6,289 nucleotides of DNA from an uncultured Clostridia bacterium. GTDB lineage: Bacteria; Bacillota; Clostridia; Oscillospirales; Acutalibacteraceae. Location of the stretch: NCBI GenBank assembly GCA_945875045.1, contig CAMCIX010000102.1, forward strand, positions 1-6,289. Reading direction: 5' to 3'. Positions 5,096 to 6,289 of this stretch are shown one piece after another (the first letter of the stretch is position 1; each line of letters opens with the position of its first letter). A program made the position numbers and the translations under genes. A model generated the notes under the pieces. That model ran no database searches. It saw nothing but the letters and a program-made list of their open reading frames with translations, and was not told the DNA's origin.

Positions 5096-5108
5096 AGTGA
5101 ATTTTTTG
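5092..5108 (+). promoter_or_regulatory. Ribosome binding site that decides a TTG start
   Basis: GGGGAG (5092-5097) lies 8 nt before TTG 5106-5108. The same frame has a GTG at 5097-5099, but that overlaps the Shine-Dalgarno itself and is too close to be served by it. The frame is closed upstream by TAA at 5085-5087. No ATG occurs until codon 41, inside the conserved NYMPYAM motif, so TTG is the best start. Confidence 0.75.
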
Positions 5109-6289
5109 GCATCTTCCAAAAAGAAGAAAGAACCAAAGACAGTAAAAACTAAGATAAACGCCTATATCGCCGGTTCGGGGCTTACGGTTGAACAGCCTAT
5201 TACCGAAACCCTTGAGACCAACTATATGCCCTACGCTATGAGCGTTATAGTCTCCCGCGCTATCCCCGAAATAGACGGGTTTAAGCCGTCCCACAGAAAG
5301 CTTTTATATACAATGTATAAAATGGGGCTTTTAAGCGGGAATACCATAAAATCGGCTAATATTGTGGGTCGCACGATGCAGTTAAATCCCCACGGCGACG
5401 CGGCGATTTACGAGACTATGGTGCGTTTGTCCGAGGGCTATCAGGCGCTTTTGCACCCCTATGTCGCCTCAAAAGGCTCCTTCGGTAAGGCGTATTCGCG
5501 GGATATGGCGTATGCCGCCTCCCGTTATACCGAGGCGAAGTTAGCCCCGATAGCCGCCGAGCTTTTTGCCGATATTGACAAGGACACGGTGGATTTTGTA
5601 GACAACTACGATTCGAGTATGAAGGAGCCGACCCTATTTCCCGTGACCTTTCCGTCGGTGCTGGTAAACGCTAATACTGGTATCGCGGTGGGAATGGCAA
5701 GCTCTATCTGCCCCTTTAACCTGCGGGAGGTCTGCGAAACGACTGTTGCATATATAAGGGATAACGACATCAACGTTGCCGACACACTTTTAGCCCCCGA
5801 TTTCCCGATAGGCGGAAGACTTCTTTACAACCGCGCGGAAATGGAGAAAATTTATGAGACGGGGCGCGGCAGCTTTAAGGTGCGGGGCGTTTACAGCTTT
5901 GATAAATCCCAGAACTGTATTGATATTACCGAAATTCCCCCCACTACCACCTGCGAGGCGATAATTGAAAAGGTTATCGAGCTTGTAAAGCTTAAAAAAA
6001 TCACCGAAATTAACGATATTCGCGACGAAACCGATTTAAACGGTCTTAAAATTACGATTGATTTAAAGCGCGGGGCAGACCCCGAAAAGCTTATGAAAAA
6101 GGTCGTTAAAATGACCCCCCTTGAGGACAGCTTTTCCTGCAACTTCAATATCCTGATAGCCGGCTCGCCGAGGGTTATGGGGGTAAAGGAAATAATTTCC
6201 GAGTGGGTCGCATTTAGAGAAGAATGCGTCCGCCGCAGGGTTTATTTCAAGCTCTCAAAGGCGAAGGAGAGACTGCACCTCTTAAAGGG
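5106..6289 (+). CDS. parC: Type IIA DNA topoisomerase subunit A, probable topoisomerase IV ParC (3' end outside window)
   Basis: The first 394 codons of the DNA-cleaving subunit, open at the right edge; full-length relatives are about 750-850 aa, so the C-terminal beta-pinwheel that separates ParC from GyrA is not visible. Seen: a Lys-rich tail (SSKKKKEPK, 3-11), then NYMPYAMSVIVSRAIPEIDG (39-58) and PSHRKLLYTM (61-70), the winged-helix region with NPHGDAAIYETMVR (94-107), and ASRYTEAKL (138-146) with catalytic Y141 and R140. The Ile of the DNA-bending wedge is visible in NTGIAVGMAS (190-199). Tower and coiled-coil domains begin but are cut off. It cleaves both strands of the gate duplex through 5'-phosphotyrosine links and works with the subunit B encoded upstream. 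Oddities: a TTG start; SKGSFGKAYSRDMAYAAS replaces the usual GQGNFGSxDGDxAAAM stretch; Ala99 sits where quinolone-sensitive enzymes have Ser83. It shares an operon with subunit B, interrupted by the S23-family insertion. Confidence 0.9.
   Translation, partial: MASSKKKKEPKTVKTKINAYIAGSGLTVEQPITETLETNYMPYAMSVIVSRAIPEIDGFKPSHRKLLYTMYKMGLLSGNTIKSANIVGRTMQLNPHGDAAIYETMVRLSEGYQALLHPYVASKGSFGKAYSRDMAYAASRYTEAKLAPIAAELFADIDKDTVDFVDNYDSSMKEPTLFPVTFPSVLVNANTGIAVGMASSICPFNLREVCETTVAYIRDNDINVADTLLAPDFPIGGRLLYNRAEMEKIYETGRGSFKVRGVYSFDKSQNCIDITEIPPTTTCEAIIEKVIELVKLKKITEINDIRDETDLNGLKITIDLKRGADPEKLMKKVVKMTPLEDSFSCNFNILIAGSPRVMGVKEIISEWVAFREECVRRRVYFKLSKAKERLHLLK

Noticed and set aside
5070..5294. Minus-strand open frame covering the start of subunit A and part of the repeat array
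   Set aside because: It conflicts with the conserved subunit A reading frame and has no motif.
5891..6148. Minus-strand Ser/Ile/Phe-rich open frame inside subunit A
   Set aside because: Shadow of the subunit A frame, which stays open with family motifs throughout.
2621..6289. Housekeeping gyrase gyrB-gyrA
   Set aside because: No dnaA, dnaN or recF nearby, and both subunits depart from the strongly conserved gyrase motifs (ATP lid, QGNFG region). Not fully excluded, because the A subunit C-terminal domain is outside the window.

Overview
The window reads as chromosomal DNA of a mid-GC Firmicute, most likely a Clostridia (Oscillospiraceae/Ruminococcaceae-like) genome. The reasons are purine-rich Shine-Dalgarno sites, near-consensus sigma-A promoters in AT-rich spacers, an ECF-type vitamin transporter subunit, a MocR regulator, and a divergent type IIA topoisomerase pair. 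The genus assignment is inference from sequence style, not from a database match.

Region by region: (a) 1-84 is a window edge with no gene I can support. (b) 85-813 (minus) is a membrane-embedded substrate-binding (S) component of an ECF transporter. It is divergent from 937-2292 (plus), a MocR/GntR-type regulator with a PLP-binding aminotransferase-like domain. The 123-bp gap between them holds two extended -10 promoters that overlap on one near-symmetric 16-bp element, so the regulator probably controls both itself and the transporter. The substrate is plausibly a vitamin B6 compound. (c) 2293-2528 is a complete stand-alone 5S rRNA gene with its own very strong promoter (UP-like tract, TTGACA, 17-nt spacer, TATAAT) and an intrinsic terminator. 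(d) 2556-6289 is an operon for a heterotetrameric type IIA DNA topoisomerase: subunit B (ATPase plus Toprim, complete) and subunit A (DNA cleavage, running off the window). It is probably topoisomerase IV, because both subunits depart from the housekeeping gyrase consensus.

The most unusual feature is what sits between the two topoisomerase genes. A 118-aa AT-rich gene of the 23S rRNA intervening-sequence-protein / four-helix-bundle family (related to the Avd accessory protein of diversity-generating retroelements) is flanked by heptanucleotide repeat arrays. The two arrays are inverted copies of each other in exact register, 22 of 25 positions pairing, and the three mismatches recur every 7 bases. 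A 21-bp near-identical direct repeat also places the same Shine-Dalgarno-bearing sequence in front of this gene and in front of topoisomerase subunit A. Together these look like a small IVS-like mobile element of about 475 bp inserted into a protein operon without breaking it. In the mRNA its ends could pair to loop out the small gene, as 23S rRNA intervening sequences do.
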